Assembly: GCF_018449605.1 (NCBI RefSeq)
Contig: NZ_JAAVUW010000003.1
Coordinates: forward strand, 434,001-498,000
Source of the DNA: Luteibacter sp. dw_328
GTDB lineage: Bacteria; Pseudomonadota; Gammaproteobacteria; Xanthomonadales; Rhodanobacteraceae
Direction of reading: 5' to 3'
Length of the DNA stretch: 64,000 bases
Part shown: positions 43,333 through 52,692 of the stretch, piece after piece
Numbering within the stretch: position 1 is the stretch's first letter
Layout: every line of letters starts with the position of its first letter
The notes under the pieces: generated by a model
What the model was told of the DNA's origin: nothing
The model's database searches: none
Seen by the model: the letters and a program-made list of their open reading frames with translations, nothing else
Translations under genes and position numbers: made by a program

Positions 43333-44281
43333 GTCCGCAGACGCGACGACGCATTGGGCGTCACGAAAAGAACGTGGAAGCTTCCTCGGCATGAAGCTCA
43401 CGTCCGTCGCCGTGCGCCTGCTCGGGCGGCGGCCCGTTGCTCCGGTCATTTACCTCATCGTGCTGTATTTCTTCGTTACCGGTCGCGCTACGCGGCGCAT
43501 CGTGGGCGACTACCAACGGCGACTGGCTGCCTGGAGCGGTCGCGCCGACCTGTTTCCCCGTCAGCGTCCGGTGCTCGCGCAATACCTCGCCTTCGGCGAC
43601 TGCATGCTCGATCGTTTCGACGTCTGGCGCGGCAAGCTGCGCTTGTCCTCGGTAGACATGGACGACCCCGACGGCGTGCGCGACTCGCTTCGTTCCGGCG
43701 GGCGGGGGCAACTGCTCGTCTGCACGCACCTGGGCAATCTCGATGTTTGCCGCGCCATGGCCGAGATCGGCGAAGGCGTGGCACTGAACGTGCTGATGCA
43801 TCTTCCCCATGCGGCGCATTTCAATCGCCTGCTTGGCGAATCCGGTGACCGTCGCCTCCGCCTGATGCATGTGGGTGACCTCGATACGGTGGCGATGATG
43901 GATTTGTCGCAACGCCTCGAGCGCGGCGAATGGGTCGCCATCGCCGGTGATCGTGTCCCGGAGCATGGCGGCCGCAGCGTGAACGTCGACTTCCTCGGTG
44001 CCCCGGCTGCGTTTCCTCAGGGCCCCTGGTTGATGGCCGCGATGCTGCGCTGCCCGGTCAACCTGGTCTGCTGCATCAAGCATGCAGGGCGTTACACCAT
44101 CCACCTGCGTCGCTTCGACGATGCGTCCACGTGGGAACGTTCCACTCGCGGTGCCGCGATCGCCGGCGCCGTCTCACGTTACGCCGAATGGCTCGCGCAG
44201 CACTGCCTCGCCGCCCCTTTGCAATGGTTCAACTTCCACCCGTACTGGCACGGTACGAACGGAGCCCACGATGCGCGCTAA
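43325..44281 (+). CDS. LpxL/HtrB-like acyltransferase
   Basis: 318 residues of the lipid A lauroyl-acyltransferase-like family, with one N-terminal membrane segment (about 35-52). The catalytic H-x4-D motif is in CTHLGNLDVCRA, and GEWVAIAGDRVPEHGGR and FLGAPAAFPQGPW are family blocks. It is the second acyltransferase of the cluster. The ATG overlaps the previous gene by eight bases. Confidence 0.87.
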   Translation: MPESADATTHWASRKERGSFLGMKLTSVAVRLLGRRPVAPVIYLIVLYFFVTGRATRRIVGDYQRRLAAWSGRADLFPRQRPVLAQYLAFGDCMLDRFDVWRGKLRLSSVDMDDPDGVRDSLRSGGRGQLLVCTHLGNLDVCRAMAEIGEGVALNVLMHLPHAAHFNRLLGESGDRRLRLMHVGDLDTVAMMDLSQRLERGEWVAIAGDRVPEHGGRSVNVDFLGAPAAFPQGPWLMAAMLRCPVNLVCCIKHAGRYTIHLRRFDDASTWERSTRGAAIAGAVSRYAEWLAQHCLAAPLQWFNFHPYWHGTNGAHDAR

Positions 44282-44711
44282 CGGTGTATTCGCCGTCGAC
44301 ACGGAGTTGACCGTTCCCTTCTTCGATGTCGATTCGATGGAAGTCGTCTGGCACGGCCATTACGTCAAGTACCTCGAGATCGCACGCTGTGCCCTGCTCG
44401 AAGCCCTCGGCCACGACTATGTGCGCATGAAAGACACCGGCTATGCGTGGCCGATCATCGACATGCAGCTGCGTTACGCGCGCGCCGCACGTTTCGGCCA
44501 GAAGCTGGTCGTACGTGCCGAGCTGGTCGAATGGCAGAACCGCCTGAAGATCCACTACACCCTCAGCGACGCCGCCACCCACGAGCGACTGACCCGCGCC
44601 AGCACGATCCAGGTCGCGGTCAGGCTCACCGATGGCGAGATGCAGCTGGTCTCACCTTCCGTTTTCATCGACGATGTCGAGCGCCACCTGGCGCGACAGT
44701 CGTTGCCCTGA
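44271..44711 (+). CDS. Acyl-CoA/ACP thioesterase (4HBT hotdog)
   Basis: 146-residue hotdog thioesterase of the 4-hydroxybenzoyl-CoA thioesterase type. The active-site region reads PFFDVDSMEVVWHGHYVKYLEIAR, with the usual Asp. It probably releases finished or stalled chains from ACP (the ApeK role). Overlaps the previous gene by 11 bases. Confidence 0.88.
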   Translation: MRANGVFAVDTELTVPFFDVDSMEVVWHGHYVKYLEIARCALLEALGHDYVRMKDTGYAWPIIDMQLRYARAARFGQKLVVRAELVEWQNRLKIHYTLSDAATHERLTRASTIQVAVRLTDGEMQLVSPSVFIDDVERHLARQSLP

Positions 44712-44716
44712 TTGCC

Positions 44717-45445
44717 ATGGACGCCTCACTGATGAAGTACGCCAGCGCCACCTACGTGGAGGAAACCCGGATCGGTTTCGTCTTCCTGCGCACCCATACC
44801 TGGCAGCACCACGTCCTGCGCGTGGCCATAAACGATCTCAAGCGATTGGCGGGTGAACCCCTGCCGCAGGGTGGCACCTTGCTCGATGTCGGCTGCGGCC
44901 AGGGGCGTTCGTTTCGCTATCTGCGCGACGTCTTCGCCCCGGCGCGCATGCTCGGCCTGGACGCGGATCCCCACAGTATCGAGCTGTCGCGTGCGGAAGC
45001 GGCACGTGAGGGCATCGACGTGGAACTGTTCACGAGCGATTGCGCGCGTATCGACCTGGCCGACGCCAGCGTAGATACCGTGTTCTGCCACCAGACATTC
45101 CATCACCTGGTCGAACAGGAACGCGCTCTGGACGAGTTCTGGCGCGTGCTCAAGCCGGGCGGACTGCTGCTGTTCGCCGAGTCCACCAAGGCGTACATCG
45201 ATTCCTGGGTGATCCGCTGGTTCTTCCGTCATCCGATGCATGTCCAGAAGAGCGCCGACGAATATCTGGCCATGCTTCGTGGGCGCGGTTTCGTATTCAC
45301 CCAGGCACAGGTATCCCTGCCCTACTTGTGGTGGAGCCGTGCGAAGGATTTCGGCCTGCTGGAACGTTGGGGCCTCAAGGCCGCCCCGCCGGTGGGCAAG
45401 CGCGAGGAAACCCTGGTCAACGTCGCCGCGCGCAAGCCGGGCTGA
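44717..45445 (+). CDS. SAM-dependent methyltransferase of the pigment operon
   Basis: 242-residue class I methyltransferase. Motif I LLDVGCGQGR at 55-64, the acidic residue at the end of beta-2 in MLGLDADPHS, and the post-motif VLKPGGLLLFAEST are intact. Aryl-polyene heads are often O- or C-methylated and most APE clusters carry such a gene. The ATG at 44717 follows the thioesterase stop by five bases; an ATG at 44732 is a possible alternative. Confidence 0.88.
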   Translation: MDASLMKYASATYVEETRIGFVFLRTHTWQHHVLRVAINDLKRLAGEPLPQGGTLLDVGCGQGRSFRYLRDVFAPARMLGLDADPHSIELSRAEAAREGIDVELFTSDCARIDLADASVDTVFCHQTFHHLVEQERALDEFWRVLKPGGLLLFAESTKAYIDSWVIRWFFRHPMHVQKSADEYLAMLRGRGFVFTQAQVSLPYLWWSRAKDFGLLERWGLKAAPPVGKREETLVNVAARKPG

Positions 45446-45449
45446 CGAC

Positions 45450-46628
45450 ATGACGACCTACCTGAATGCCCTCGGCGTCGTGTGCTCGCTCGGTGTGGGA
45501 AAGCAGGCGGTGGCCGAAGCGATGTTCGACGCTGCCGGGCATGGACTGCAAGACCTGGGCGGATGGGTACCCGAACACACGCTACGCCTCGGCCCTGTCT
45601 CCGCGGCATTGCCTGCGCTTTCCGCCGAACTCTTACACCGGGATACGCGTAACAACCGCCTGCTGATGCTCGCCGCGCAGGAAATCGAAGCGGAGCTCCG
45701 CGCTGCCGTCCTGCGCTTCGGTGCCGAAAGGGTCGGTATCGTCATTGGTACCAGCACGACCGGCATCGAGGAGGCGACGGGCAGCATTGCCGCGCTCGGC
45801 CAGACCGGCAGCTGGCCGGCGCATTACCAGTATGCGGATCAGGAACTCGGTGCGCCGGCCGCCTTTCTTGCCGAGTGGCTGGGTATTGCCGGCCCTGCCT
45901 ACGGCATTTCCACCGCATGCACCTCGGGTGCCCGCGCCCTGCTCAGCGCGGCACGCCTGCTGAAGACAGGCCTGTGCGATGCCGTGATCTGCGGCGGCGC
46001 GGACACGCTGTGCCGCCTGGCGACGAATGGCTTCCATTCGCTCGAAGCCATGGCCGCGGCCCGTTGCCAGCCGTTCTCGCGGCGTCGCGATGGCATCAAC
46101 ATCGGTGAGGCAGCCGCTCTCTTCCTGATGACGCGCGACCATGCGCCCGTCGCCTTTCTCGGCGGCGGCGCAAGCTCGGACGCCTACCACATGTCCTCGC
46201 CGGACCCGGAAGGTCGCGGTGCCAGCGACGCCATGACAAGGGCCTTGTCGTCAGCCGGTCTGGCGCCGGGCATGATCGACTACGTGAACCTGCACGGCAC
46301 GGCCACCGAACACAACGACGCAATGGAGAGCCGCGCGGTCGCGGCGACGTTCGGCCGCCCCGTACCCTGCTCGTCGACCAAGGCACTCACCGGCCACACG
46401 CTGGGTGCTGCCGGCGCGCTCGAGGCCGCCTTCTGCTGGCTGGCCCTCACCGACCCGCAGCGGCGCCTGCCACCGCACGTGTGGGATAGCGAGGCCGACC
46501 CGTCGCTGCCGCCGCTGGCCTTTACCGATGGCGACAGTCGCCTCCCACCCGGCCGCCGTTACCTCATGAGCAACTCCTTCGCGTTCGGCGGAAACAACGC
46601 GAGCCTGATCCTGGCGAACGCACCATGA
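45450..46628 (+). CDS. Beta-ketoacyl-ACP synthase 3 of the pigment operon
   Basis: 392-residue condensing enzyme. Catalytic Cys 157 in GISTACTSGARA, His in NLHGTATEHND and His in GHTLGAAGALE. All catalytic residues are intact. It starts four bases after the methyltransferase and is followed, with a four-base overlap, by the dehydratase and ketoreductase, making a KS-DH-KR block at the 3' end of the operon. Confidence 0.92.
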   Translation: MTTYLNALGVVCSLGVGKQAVAEAMFDAAGHGLQDLGGWVPEHTLRLGPVSAALPALSAELLHRDTRNNRLLMLAAQEIEAELRAAVLRFGAERVGIVIGTSTTGIEEATGSIAALGQTGSWPAHYQYADQELGAPAAFLAEWLGIAGPAYGISTACTSGARALLSAARLLKTGLCDAVICGGADTLCRLATNGFHSLEAMAAARCQPFSRRRDGINIGEAAALFLMTRDHAPVAFLGGGASSDAYHMSSPDPEGRGASDAMTRALSSAGLAPGMIDYVNLHGTATEHNDAMESRAVAATFGRPVPCSSTKALTGHTLGAAGALEAAFCWLALTDPQRRLPPHVWDSEADPSLPPLAFTDGDSRLPPGRRYLMSNSFAFGGNNASLILANAP

Positions 46629-47098
46629 CCCTGTGGCCCATCGAACAACTGCTCACACACGCGGGTCGCATGATCCTGCTCGATCGCGTGGTGGAATGGG
46701 ATCCCGAACGCATCGTCTGCGAGCGTGCCATCCGCCGCGGCGATGCCTTCATCGAATCCGGTGGTCTGCCCGGCTGGGCCGGCATCGAGCTGATGGCGCA
46801 GGCTATCGCGGCGTGGAACGGCTGCCAGGTGCTCGCCGCGGGGGGTGAGATCCGCCCGGGCTTCCTGCTGGGCACACGCAGTTACAGGGTCGATGCCGAC
46901 ATGTTTCCGCCGGGAGCCAAGCTTCTCATCGAAGCTGTCCGAACCTTCCATGACGACGACGGCATGGCCGCCTTCAGCTGTCGCATCGATACGACGGGCG
47001 TGCACGCCGAGGCACGCCTGACGGTGTTCAGTCCGCCCGACCCGACGCCTTTCCTCGATCCACGCAACACTCTCGACTCCAAGGGAACCGCGCCATGA
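46625..47098 (+). CDS. ApeP-like 3-hydroxyacyl-ACP dehydratase
   Basis: 157-residue hotdog protein related to FabZ/ApeP dehydratases: LLTHAGRMILLDRVVEWDPERIVCERAI, then SGGLPGWAGIELMAQAIAAWNGCQ and FLLGTRSYRVDA. The Glu in GIELMAQ is at the position of the catalytic acidic residue. It probably works with the ApeI-like domain of the fusion gene to form the conjugated double bonds. Four-base overlaps on both sides. Confidence 0.88.
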   Translation: MTLWPIEQLLTHAGRMILLDRVVEWDPERIVCERAIRRGDAFIESGGLPGWAGIELMAQAIAAWNGCQVLAAGGEIRPGFLLGTRSYRVDADMFPPGAKLLIEAVRTFHDDDGMAAFSCRIDTTGVHAEARLTVFSPPDPTPFLDPRNTLDSKGTAP

Positions 47099-47823
47099 AC
47101 GATACCGTCCTCGTCACCGGCTCCAGCCGCGGCATCGGCCGCGCCATCGCGCTGAATCTCGCCGACGCCGGCTATGACATCGTCGTCCACTGCCGCTCTC
47201 GCCGCGACGAAGCCGAGGCTGTCCTTGCCGAGATTGTCGCCAAAGGTCGCACGGCGCGCGTTATCCAGTTCGATATCGCCGACCGCGCCGCGTCGGCCGC
47301 TGCGCTCGAGGCCGATGTTGCAGAGCACGGCGCGTACTACGGTGTGGTCTGCAATGCGGGCCTCACGCGCGACGGCGCCTTTCCGGGCCTCACCTCCGAG
47401 GATTGGGATCAGGTACTGCGAACCAACCTCGACGGGTTTTACAACGTGCTTCACCCCCTGGTGATGCCGATGATCCGCCGCCGCAAAGCGGGACGCATCG
47501 TCTGCATCACGTCGGTCTCCGGCATGATCGGTAACCGCGGGCAGGTGAATTACAGCGCGTCGAAGGCCGGCGTCATCGGCGCTGCCAAGGCACTCGCCGT
47601 GGAGCTGGCCAAGCGCAAGATCACGGTGAACTGCGTGGCACCGGGGCTGATCGACACGGACATGCTCGACCCCGATGTGCCGGTCGAACAGATCCTGAAA
47701 GTCATCCCGATGGAACGCACTGGCACGCCGGAAGAAGTGGCGGCGGCCGTGCGGTTTCTGGTCAGTCCTGAGGCGGGTTACATCACGCGGCAGGTGCTTG
47801 CGGTGAACGGCGGCCTTTGTTGA
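47095..47823 (+). CDS. 3-oxoacyl-ACP reductase (FabG-like) of the pigment operon
   Basis: 242-residue short-chain dehydrogenase of the FabG type, reducing the beta-keto group during polyene elongation with NADPH. TGSSRGIG at 9-16 binds the cofactor; the catalytic Ser 140, Tyr 153 and Lys 157 are in ITSVSG and NYSASKAG. Last gene of the operon; a REP-like element follows eight bases after the stop. Confidence 0.93.
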   Translation: MNDTVLVTGSSRGIGRAIALNLADAGYDIVVHCRSRRDEAEAVLAEIVAKGRTARVIQFDIADRAASAAALEADVAEHGAYYGVVCNAGLTRDGAFPGLTSEDWDQVLRTNLDGFYNVLHPLVMPMIRRRKAGRIVCITSVSGMIGNRGQVNYSASKAGVIGAAKALAVELAKRKITVNCVAPGLIDTDMLDPDVPVEQILKVIPMERTGTPEEVAAAVRFLVSPEAGYITRQVLAVNGGLC

Positions 47824-47831
47824 CATGCTCG

Positions 47832-47855
47832 TGTAGGAGCCGATTCATCGGCGAT
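47832..47855 (+). repeat. REP-like palindrome after the pigment operon
   Basis: TGTA followed by GGAGCCGATTCATCGGCG, the same sequence as at 8932. It lies between the operon and the FUSC gene and may mark or protect the 3' end of the long transcript. Confidence 0.75.
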
Positions 47856-47894
47856 CGCTACAGCGCGACGACGCGGTAACGCTAAAGTAAGGCC

Positions 47895-50006
47895 ATGCCC
47901 TCCCTACGCCACCTCGCCGAATCCGACCGCTTCGCCGACGTCCTGCGCACCTTCCTCGCGCTATCGGGCATCACCGCCTGGTGCACCCTCATCGGCCCCG
48001 CCAGCGCCATCGTCCCCGCCCTGCTGGGCGCCATCGCCTGCGCCCTTGCCGAGACCGACGACGCCTGGCGCGGTCGGCTGCGCGGCCTCGTGGTCACCCT
48101 GCTCTGCTTCGCCGCTGCCGCCGCCGGGGTAAAGGCCCTGATCGGCCAACCCGTCCTCTTCGCCATCGCCCTGCCACTGGGTACCTTCATCCTCGTGATG
48201 CTTGGCGCCGCCAGCGGGCGCTACGCCACGATCGCGACGGCGACGCTCATCCTTTCGGTCTACACCATGATCGCCTCCGATGCCGCCGCGGCCGGCACAG
48301 GCAACGAAGGCACGCTGGCGATCCTCGCCGGTGCCGCGTGGTACGGCTTGCTCTCGCTGATATGGAGCGCGCTCGCGCCACAACGTGCCGTGCGCCACTC
48401 ACTGGCGCGCCTGTTCGAGTCGCTCGCCGCGCTCGTCGAAGCCAAGGCGGCGCTGTTCGAACCGGTGCACGGCCTCGACCGCGACGCACTCGACATCGCG
48501 TTTTCAAAACGCAACCTGCGCACCGTCGAAGCCCTGACCGGTGCACGCACCGCCTTGATCGACCGTATCGGCCGGCGCCAACCGCGGGGACGCAGCGCGG
48601 CACGACTGGCGATGTTCTTCGTCGCCCAGGACATCCACGAACGCATCAGCTCCTCGCACTATCCCTATGATGAACTCGCGGACGCGCTCTACCACAGCGA
48701 CCTGATGTTTCGATTCGGCCGCCTGCTGCGACTGCAGGCCATTGCCTGTCGCGAGCGAGCCGACGCCATAAGACGTATCGCGCCGCTCGGCTCCATCGCG
48801 CTACCACGAGCCGCACTCGACGACCTCCGCGAAGCCATCGCCTACCGCCGCCGCAGCGATCCGCCCGATGAGGCCGTCGACGACGCGCTCTCCGCCTTGA
48901 TGGACAACATGGAACGCTTGCAAGCGGCCATCGAAGACGAAGGCAACCTGCCGCAGGACATGGACACCTCGCTGCAAAGCAACGAGCCGTCGTCATTGAA
49001 AGACGCCATCGCCCGCGTGCGCATCCGGCTCAACCGGCGCTCGATGCACTTCCGTCATGCCGTACGCCTTGGCGCCGGAATGCTCGGTGGCTACCTGCTC
49101 ATGCTCGCGCTGCACCCCACCCACGGTTACTGGATCCTGCTGACCACACTCTTCGTCTGCCAACCCAGCTACGGCAGCACCCGCCGTCGACTCGTCCAGC
49201 GCGTGATCGGCACCACCGTGGGGCTTGTGGCCGGCTGGGCCATGCTTCGCCTGCTGCCCGGGGGCGACTGGCGCCTGCCGGTACTCGTCGCGACCGGTGC
49301 CGGCTTCTTCGCCTTCCGCTTGCGACGTTACGCCCTGGCCACCGCCGTGATTACGCTGTTCGTCCTGCTCTGCTTCGATCGCGTCGGCGCGGGCTACGAC
49401 GCCATCGGCCCGCGCCTGCTGGATACCCTGCTGGGCGCTATCGTCGCCGCCGTGGCCATCCGCTTCGTCCTGCCCGACTGGCGCGTACGCCGCCTTGAAG
49501 AGGTGGTGGCCGACGCCTTGCTGGCCTACGGGCGCTACCTGCAGCGCATCGCCACGCAATACCGCAACGGCAAGTCCGACGACCTGCCCTATCGCGTCGC
49601 CCGTCGCGACGCGCACGCCGCCCAGGCGGCGGTGGCCGGCAACGTGGCCGAGTTGCTTGCCGAACCCGGTCATCCGCAAGAACGCGGCGAACGCGCGCTT
49701 CGCCTGCTCACCGCCCTGCAGGCTGGGCTCGCCCACCTGTCGACGCTGGGCGTGCATCGGCAGGCCCTGGTGCCGGCCGATGCCGCCGCCGTCGAGGAAC
49801 TGGCCCAACGCATCGCTCACGGCCTCGACGCCCTGGCCGAACACGTGCGCGCAGGCTCCCCGGCGTCGCCGCTGGGCACCCCGGCCCTGCTCGTGGGGAC
49901 ATCGCTACGAGTCGCGGGGGCCCCTGAAGCCGTGCGTCTGGTGGACCGCCAGTGCCTACTGCTGATCCGCGTTCACGACCGTATCGCGGCCCTTCCGCCG
50001 GCCTGA
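47895..50006 (+). CDS. FUSC-family inner-membrane protein (YccS/YhfK type)
   Basis: 703-residue membrane protein with two blocks of helices (about 20-165 and 395-525) separated by a ~230-residue cytoplasmic domain, plus a C-terminal cytoplasmic tail. This is the layout of YccS/YhfK and fusaric-acid-resistance-like proteins, possible aromatic acid or toxic compound exporters. [30 protein letters not shown] is the most conserved block of the family. No partner membrane-fusion gene lies next to it. A link to the pigment operon directly upstream is possible but unproven. Confidence 0.87.
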   Translation: MPSLRHLAESDRFADVLRTFLALSGITAWCTLIGPASAIVPALLGAIACALAETDDAWRGRLRGLVVTLLCFAAAAAGVKALIGQPVLFAIALPLGTFILVMLGAASGRYATIATATLILSVYTMIASDAAAAGTGNEGTLAILAGAAWYGLLSLIWSALAPQRAVRHSLARLFESLAALVEAKAALFEPVHGLDRDALDIAFSKRNLRTVEALTGARTALIDRIGRRQPRGRSAARLAMFFVAQDIHERISSSHYPYDELADALYHSDLMFRFGRLLRLQAIACRERADAIRRIAPLGSIALPRAALDDLREAIAYRRRSDPPDEAVDDALSALMDNMERLQAAIEDEGNLPQDMDTSLQSNEPSSLKDAIARVRIRLNRRSMHFRHAVRLGAGMLGGYLLMLALHPTHGYWILLTTLFVCQPSYGSTRRRLVQRVIGTTVGLVAGWAMLRLLPGGDWRLPVLVATGAGFFAFRLRRYALATAVITLFVLLCFDRVGAGYDAIGPRLLDTLLGAIVAAVAIRFVLPDWRVRRLEEVVADALLAYGRYLQRIATQYRNGKSDDLPYRVARRDAHAAQAAVAGNVAELLAEPGHPQERGERALRLLTALQAGLAHLSTLGVHRQALVPADAAAVEELAQRIAHGLDALAEHVRAGSPASPLGTPALLVGTSLRVAGAPEAVRLVDRQCLLLIRVHDRIAALPPA

Positions 50007-50070
50007 TTGCTGCGTCGCGCCGTGGACTGGAGCGCCCGGCGCGTTACGATGGGATGCTTTTTCCCCCGTA

Positions 50071-50080
50071 CCCCCCCCCC
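50071..50080 (+). repeat. Ten-base poly-C tract before the isovaleryl-CoA dehydrogenase ribosome site
   Basis: Ten consecutive C residues directly precede GGAG at 50081-50084, with the ATG at 50093. Long single-base runs can vary in length by slippage. Confidence 0.8.
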
Positions 50081-50092
50081 GGAGTTGCACGC

Positions 50093-51250
50093 ATGCGCCC
50101 GTTTTCCCTCGGTGAAGACCTCGACCTCCTGCGCGAAAGCGTCCACGCCTTCGCCGAGAAGGAAATCGCCCCCCGCGCCGATCGTATCGACCGCGAAAAC
50201 GTCTTCCCGGAAGACCTCTGGCTGAAGTTCGGCGAGATGGGCCTGCTCGGCGTGACCGTGCCTGAGGAATTCGGCGGCTCCGGCCTCGGCTTCCTCGCCC
50301 ATATGGTCGCGATGGAAGAGATTTCCCGTGCCTCGGCATCGGTCGGTCTTTCCTATGGCGCGCACTCCAACCTGTGCGTGCAGAACATCTACCACAACGG
50401 CAACGACGCGCAGCGCCGCAAGTACCTGCCAAAACTCACGAGCGGTGAGTGGGTGGGCGCGCTGGCGATGAGCGAGCCGGGCGCCGGCTCCGACGTGGTC
50501 GGCTCGATGAGCTGCCGCGCCGAACTGGTCGGCGACGTATGGGTCGCCAACGGCACGAAGATGTGGATCACCAACGGCCCCGATGCCGACGTGCTGCTGG
50601 TTTACATGCGCACGGCGCCGCGTCCCGCCGGCAGCCGCTGCATGACCGCCTTCATCATCGAGAAGGGCATGAAGGGTTTCTCCACCGCGCAGAAGCTCGA
50701 CAAGCTCGGCATGCGCGGCTCGAACACCTGCGAGCTGGTCTTCGACAACTGCGAAATCCCCGCTGAGAACATCGTGGGCGAAGTGAACGAAGGTGTACGC
50801 GTGCTGATGGGCGGGCTGGATACCGAGCGCCTCGTGCTTTCCGGCGGCCCGATCGGCATCATGCAGGCTGCCGTGGACCTTGTTCTGCCCTACGTGCGCG
50901 AGCGCAAGCAGTTCAACGCGCCCATCGGCACGTTCGGCATGATGCAGGCCAAGGTGGCCGACATGTACACCGCACTGCAATCTTCACGCGGCTTCGCGTA
51001 TATGGTGGCCCAGCAGTTCGACAACGGCGTGAAGTCGCGCATCGATCCGGCCGCGTGCCTGCTCAATGCGTCGACCAATGCGGTGAAGGTGGCCCTGGAA
51101 GCGATCCAGTCCCTGGGCGGAAACGGTTACATCAACGAGTTCCCCGCAGGACGCCTGTTGCGCGATGCGAAGCTCTACGAAATCGGTGCGGGCACCAACG
51201 AAATTCGTCGCATGCTCATCGGACGCGAGCTGTTCCACGGCAAGTCTTAA
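50093..51250 (+). CDS. Isovaleryl-CoA dehydrogenase-type acyl-CoA dehydrogenase
   Basis: 385-residue FAD-dependent acyl-CoA dehydrogenase. SEPGAGSDV and WITNG are flavin-binding blocks. The C-terminal [19 protein letters not shown] lacks the Glu that serves as base in medium-chain enzymes. Instead Glu 245 in [14 protein letters not shown] matches the base of isovaleryl-CoA dehydrogenase, which favours leucine catabolism. Start chosen at 50093, which follows GGAG; the long upstream extension in frame overlaps the previous gene. A terminator follows. Confidence 0.9.
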   Translation: MRPFSLGEDLDLLRESVHAFAEKEIAPRADRIDRENVFPEDLWLKFGEMGLLGVTVPEEFGGSGLGFLAHMVAMEEISRASASVGLSYGAHSNLCVQNIYHNGNDAQRRKYLPKLTSGEWVGALAMSEPGAGSDVVGSMSCRAELVGDVWVANGTKMWITNGPDADVLLVYMRTAPRPAGSRCMTAFIIEKGMKGFSTAQKLDKLGMRGSNTCELVFDNCEIPAENIVGEVNEGVRVLMGGLDTERLVLSGGPIGIMQAAVDLVLPYVRERKQFNAPIGTFGMMQAKVADMYTALQSSRGFAYMVAQQFDNGVKSRIDPAACLLNASTNAVKVALEAIQSLGGNGYINEFPAGRLLRDAKLYEIGAGTNEIRRMLIGRELFHGKS

Positions 51251-51277
51251 CAGGCACAGCTCCCGTTTTGCGACATG

Positions 51278-51316
51278 GGCCGCTCCCACACGAAGGTGTG
51301 GGGCGGCCTTTTTTTT
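51278..51316 (+). terminator. Rho-independent terminator after isovaleryl-CoA dehydrogenase
   Basis: GGCCGCTCCCACAC pairs with GTGTGGGGCGGCC around a GAAG loop (one bulge or G-T pair), followed by eight T residues. Confidence 0.9.
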
Positions 51317-51327
51317 GTGCGGCTCAT

Positions 51328-51350
51328 TGTGGGAGCCGCTTCAGCGGCGA
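51328..51350 (+). repeat. REP-like palindrome (variant)
   Basis: TTGTGGGAGCCGCTTCAGC then GGCGA; the variant with GCTTCAGC in the centre, as at 3598. Confidence 0.7.
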
Positions 51351-51358
51351 CACCCCAA

Positions 51359-52663
51359 TCACCGCACCATCGAAGGCCCAGCCGACTGAACCGGCTCGGG
51401 CGCCTGCTGCTGGGCCTGCGCCTGCTGCTGAACGTGAGCCTGTTGTTGTTCGTTCTTCTGCACGTTTAACGCGGCTTCCTGGCTGCTTTGCGCCAGCGGT
51501 GTCTGGACGGCCTGCATCACGTCAACCTCGACGTAGCGCTTGAAGGGTGAATTCAGATCGCCCTTAATGGCGTACCCGCGGTTGGCGTCGTCCGATAAGG
51601 CAACGTGGTCGATGCGATTGAACCCTGCCATCGTGGCTGCCGACGTCAGACTGCCGGCAAACGCCTGCGTATGAGGACCCGGCGCGCGCCCCAGATCCTC
51701 GTCGATCTTCGCGACGCAGGAATAAGCCTGGACGTAGATGCCATGGGCGGGATGGCGTGCATCGAGCATGTCGGGCACCGGCGCCTGAAGGGCTGCCGCC
51801 TGAGCCTGCGACCTTGCTTCCGAAAGCGCAGCGAGCGTCGCTGGACCCACCACACCATCCGCTCGCAGGCCGCGGGCTTGCTGGAAAGCCTCGACCGCTT
51901 CCCGGGTGTGCGGACCGAAGCGCTGGTCGGCGTGGATGGGACCGCCGTCGCGGCCGGTATAGCCGAGGGCAGCCAGGTCCGACTGCAATGCACCGACTGC
52001 CTCACCTCGATCGCCCTGGCGGTGCACATTCGGATGAGCGGGCGATTGGGCTGCTGCCGCCTGCTGGGGACGTGCGTGCAATGCTTCCGTCAACTGCTCG
52101 TTGGTGAGTGGCGGGGTTTGATTCGTAGTGCCCCGCTTCCAGGCCTCGGCACGCGCGATACCGTCAACTAAGGCATTGCGCTCTTCTGGGGTCATATCAA
52201 CAACCTTCTTGCCGTGAAGGTGATAGCCTTCGGCCGCCGCCGTGGCATAAATGGTATTCGCCTGGCTGGCGTGATGCGTCGCGCCACTGTAGTCCGCTTT
52301 TGAATAACCTTTCACTAGTTCATCGACTGTGTTGTCGGCGAACCGGTCGGAGATAAGCTGCTTTTGGGCCTCGCGACCAGCTTCGTAACTCTCAAAAACA
52401 GCATTACCCCAATGATCAAGGTCAACGACGCCGTCGTAACGTTCCTGCGCTCTTTCCAGCGCCTTTTCCTTCGTGCGGCCGTTATGCACTGTAGAGTCCG
52501 CACTTCCACTGAACTCAAATTTGAGATTGCCAGGATTATTGTTCCGCCACGAAACAGTCCCTTCCTGCGCCGTCACCCAGGTACTGTCCTCCATCTCATA
52601 AACGCGTGTCTTACCTTGGCTTGCAACGAGACGCGTCACTTTCTTATCCGACAGAACATCCAT
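51359..52663 (-). CDS. Predicted X-T4SS antibacterial effector with peptidoglycan-binding and XVIPCD domains
   Basis: 434 residues, no signal peptide. The N-terminal part (about 35-180) contains RNNNPGNLKFEF and a helical pattern (WGNAVFESYEAGREAQKQLI; ERNALVDGIARAEAW) like lysozyme-fold domains of phage structural muramidases. Residues about 214-281 are a PG_binding_1 repeat (GDRGEAVGALQSDLAALGY; RFGPHTREAVEAFQQARGL). Residues about 300-400 match XVIPCD, the secretion domain recognised by VirD4 of Xanthomonadales bacteria-killing type IV systems (HPAHGIYVQAYSCVAKIDEDLG; FNRIDHVALS; RGYAIKGDL), followed by the Gln-rich tail typical of these effectors. AGGAAG precedes the ATG. The upstream gene is the likely immunity protein. 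Confidence 0.85.
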   Translation of the reverse strand: MDVLSDKKVTRLVASQGKTRVYEMEDSTWVTAQEGTVSWRNNNPGNLKFEFSGSADSTVHNGRTKEKALERAQERYDGVVDLDHWGNAVFESYEAGREAQKQLISDRFADNTVDELVKGYSKADYSGATHHASQANTIYATAAAEGYHLHGKKVVDMTPEERNALVDGIARAEAWKRGTTNQTPPLTNEQLTEALHARPQQAAAAQSPAHPNVHRQGDRGEAVGALQSDLAALGYTGRDGGPIHADQRFGPHTREAVEAFQQARGLRADGVVGPATLAALSEARSQAQAAALQAPVPDMLDARHPAHGIYVQAYSCVAKIDEDLGRAPGPHTQAFAGSLTSAATMAGFNRIDHVALSDDANRGYAIKGDLNSPFKRYVEVDVMQAVQTPLAQSSQEAALNVQKNEQQQAHVQQQAQAQQQAPEPVQSAGPSMVR

Positions 52664-52692
52664 ATATCTTCCTTGATTTGGCGGCCAGGCCG

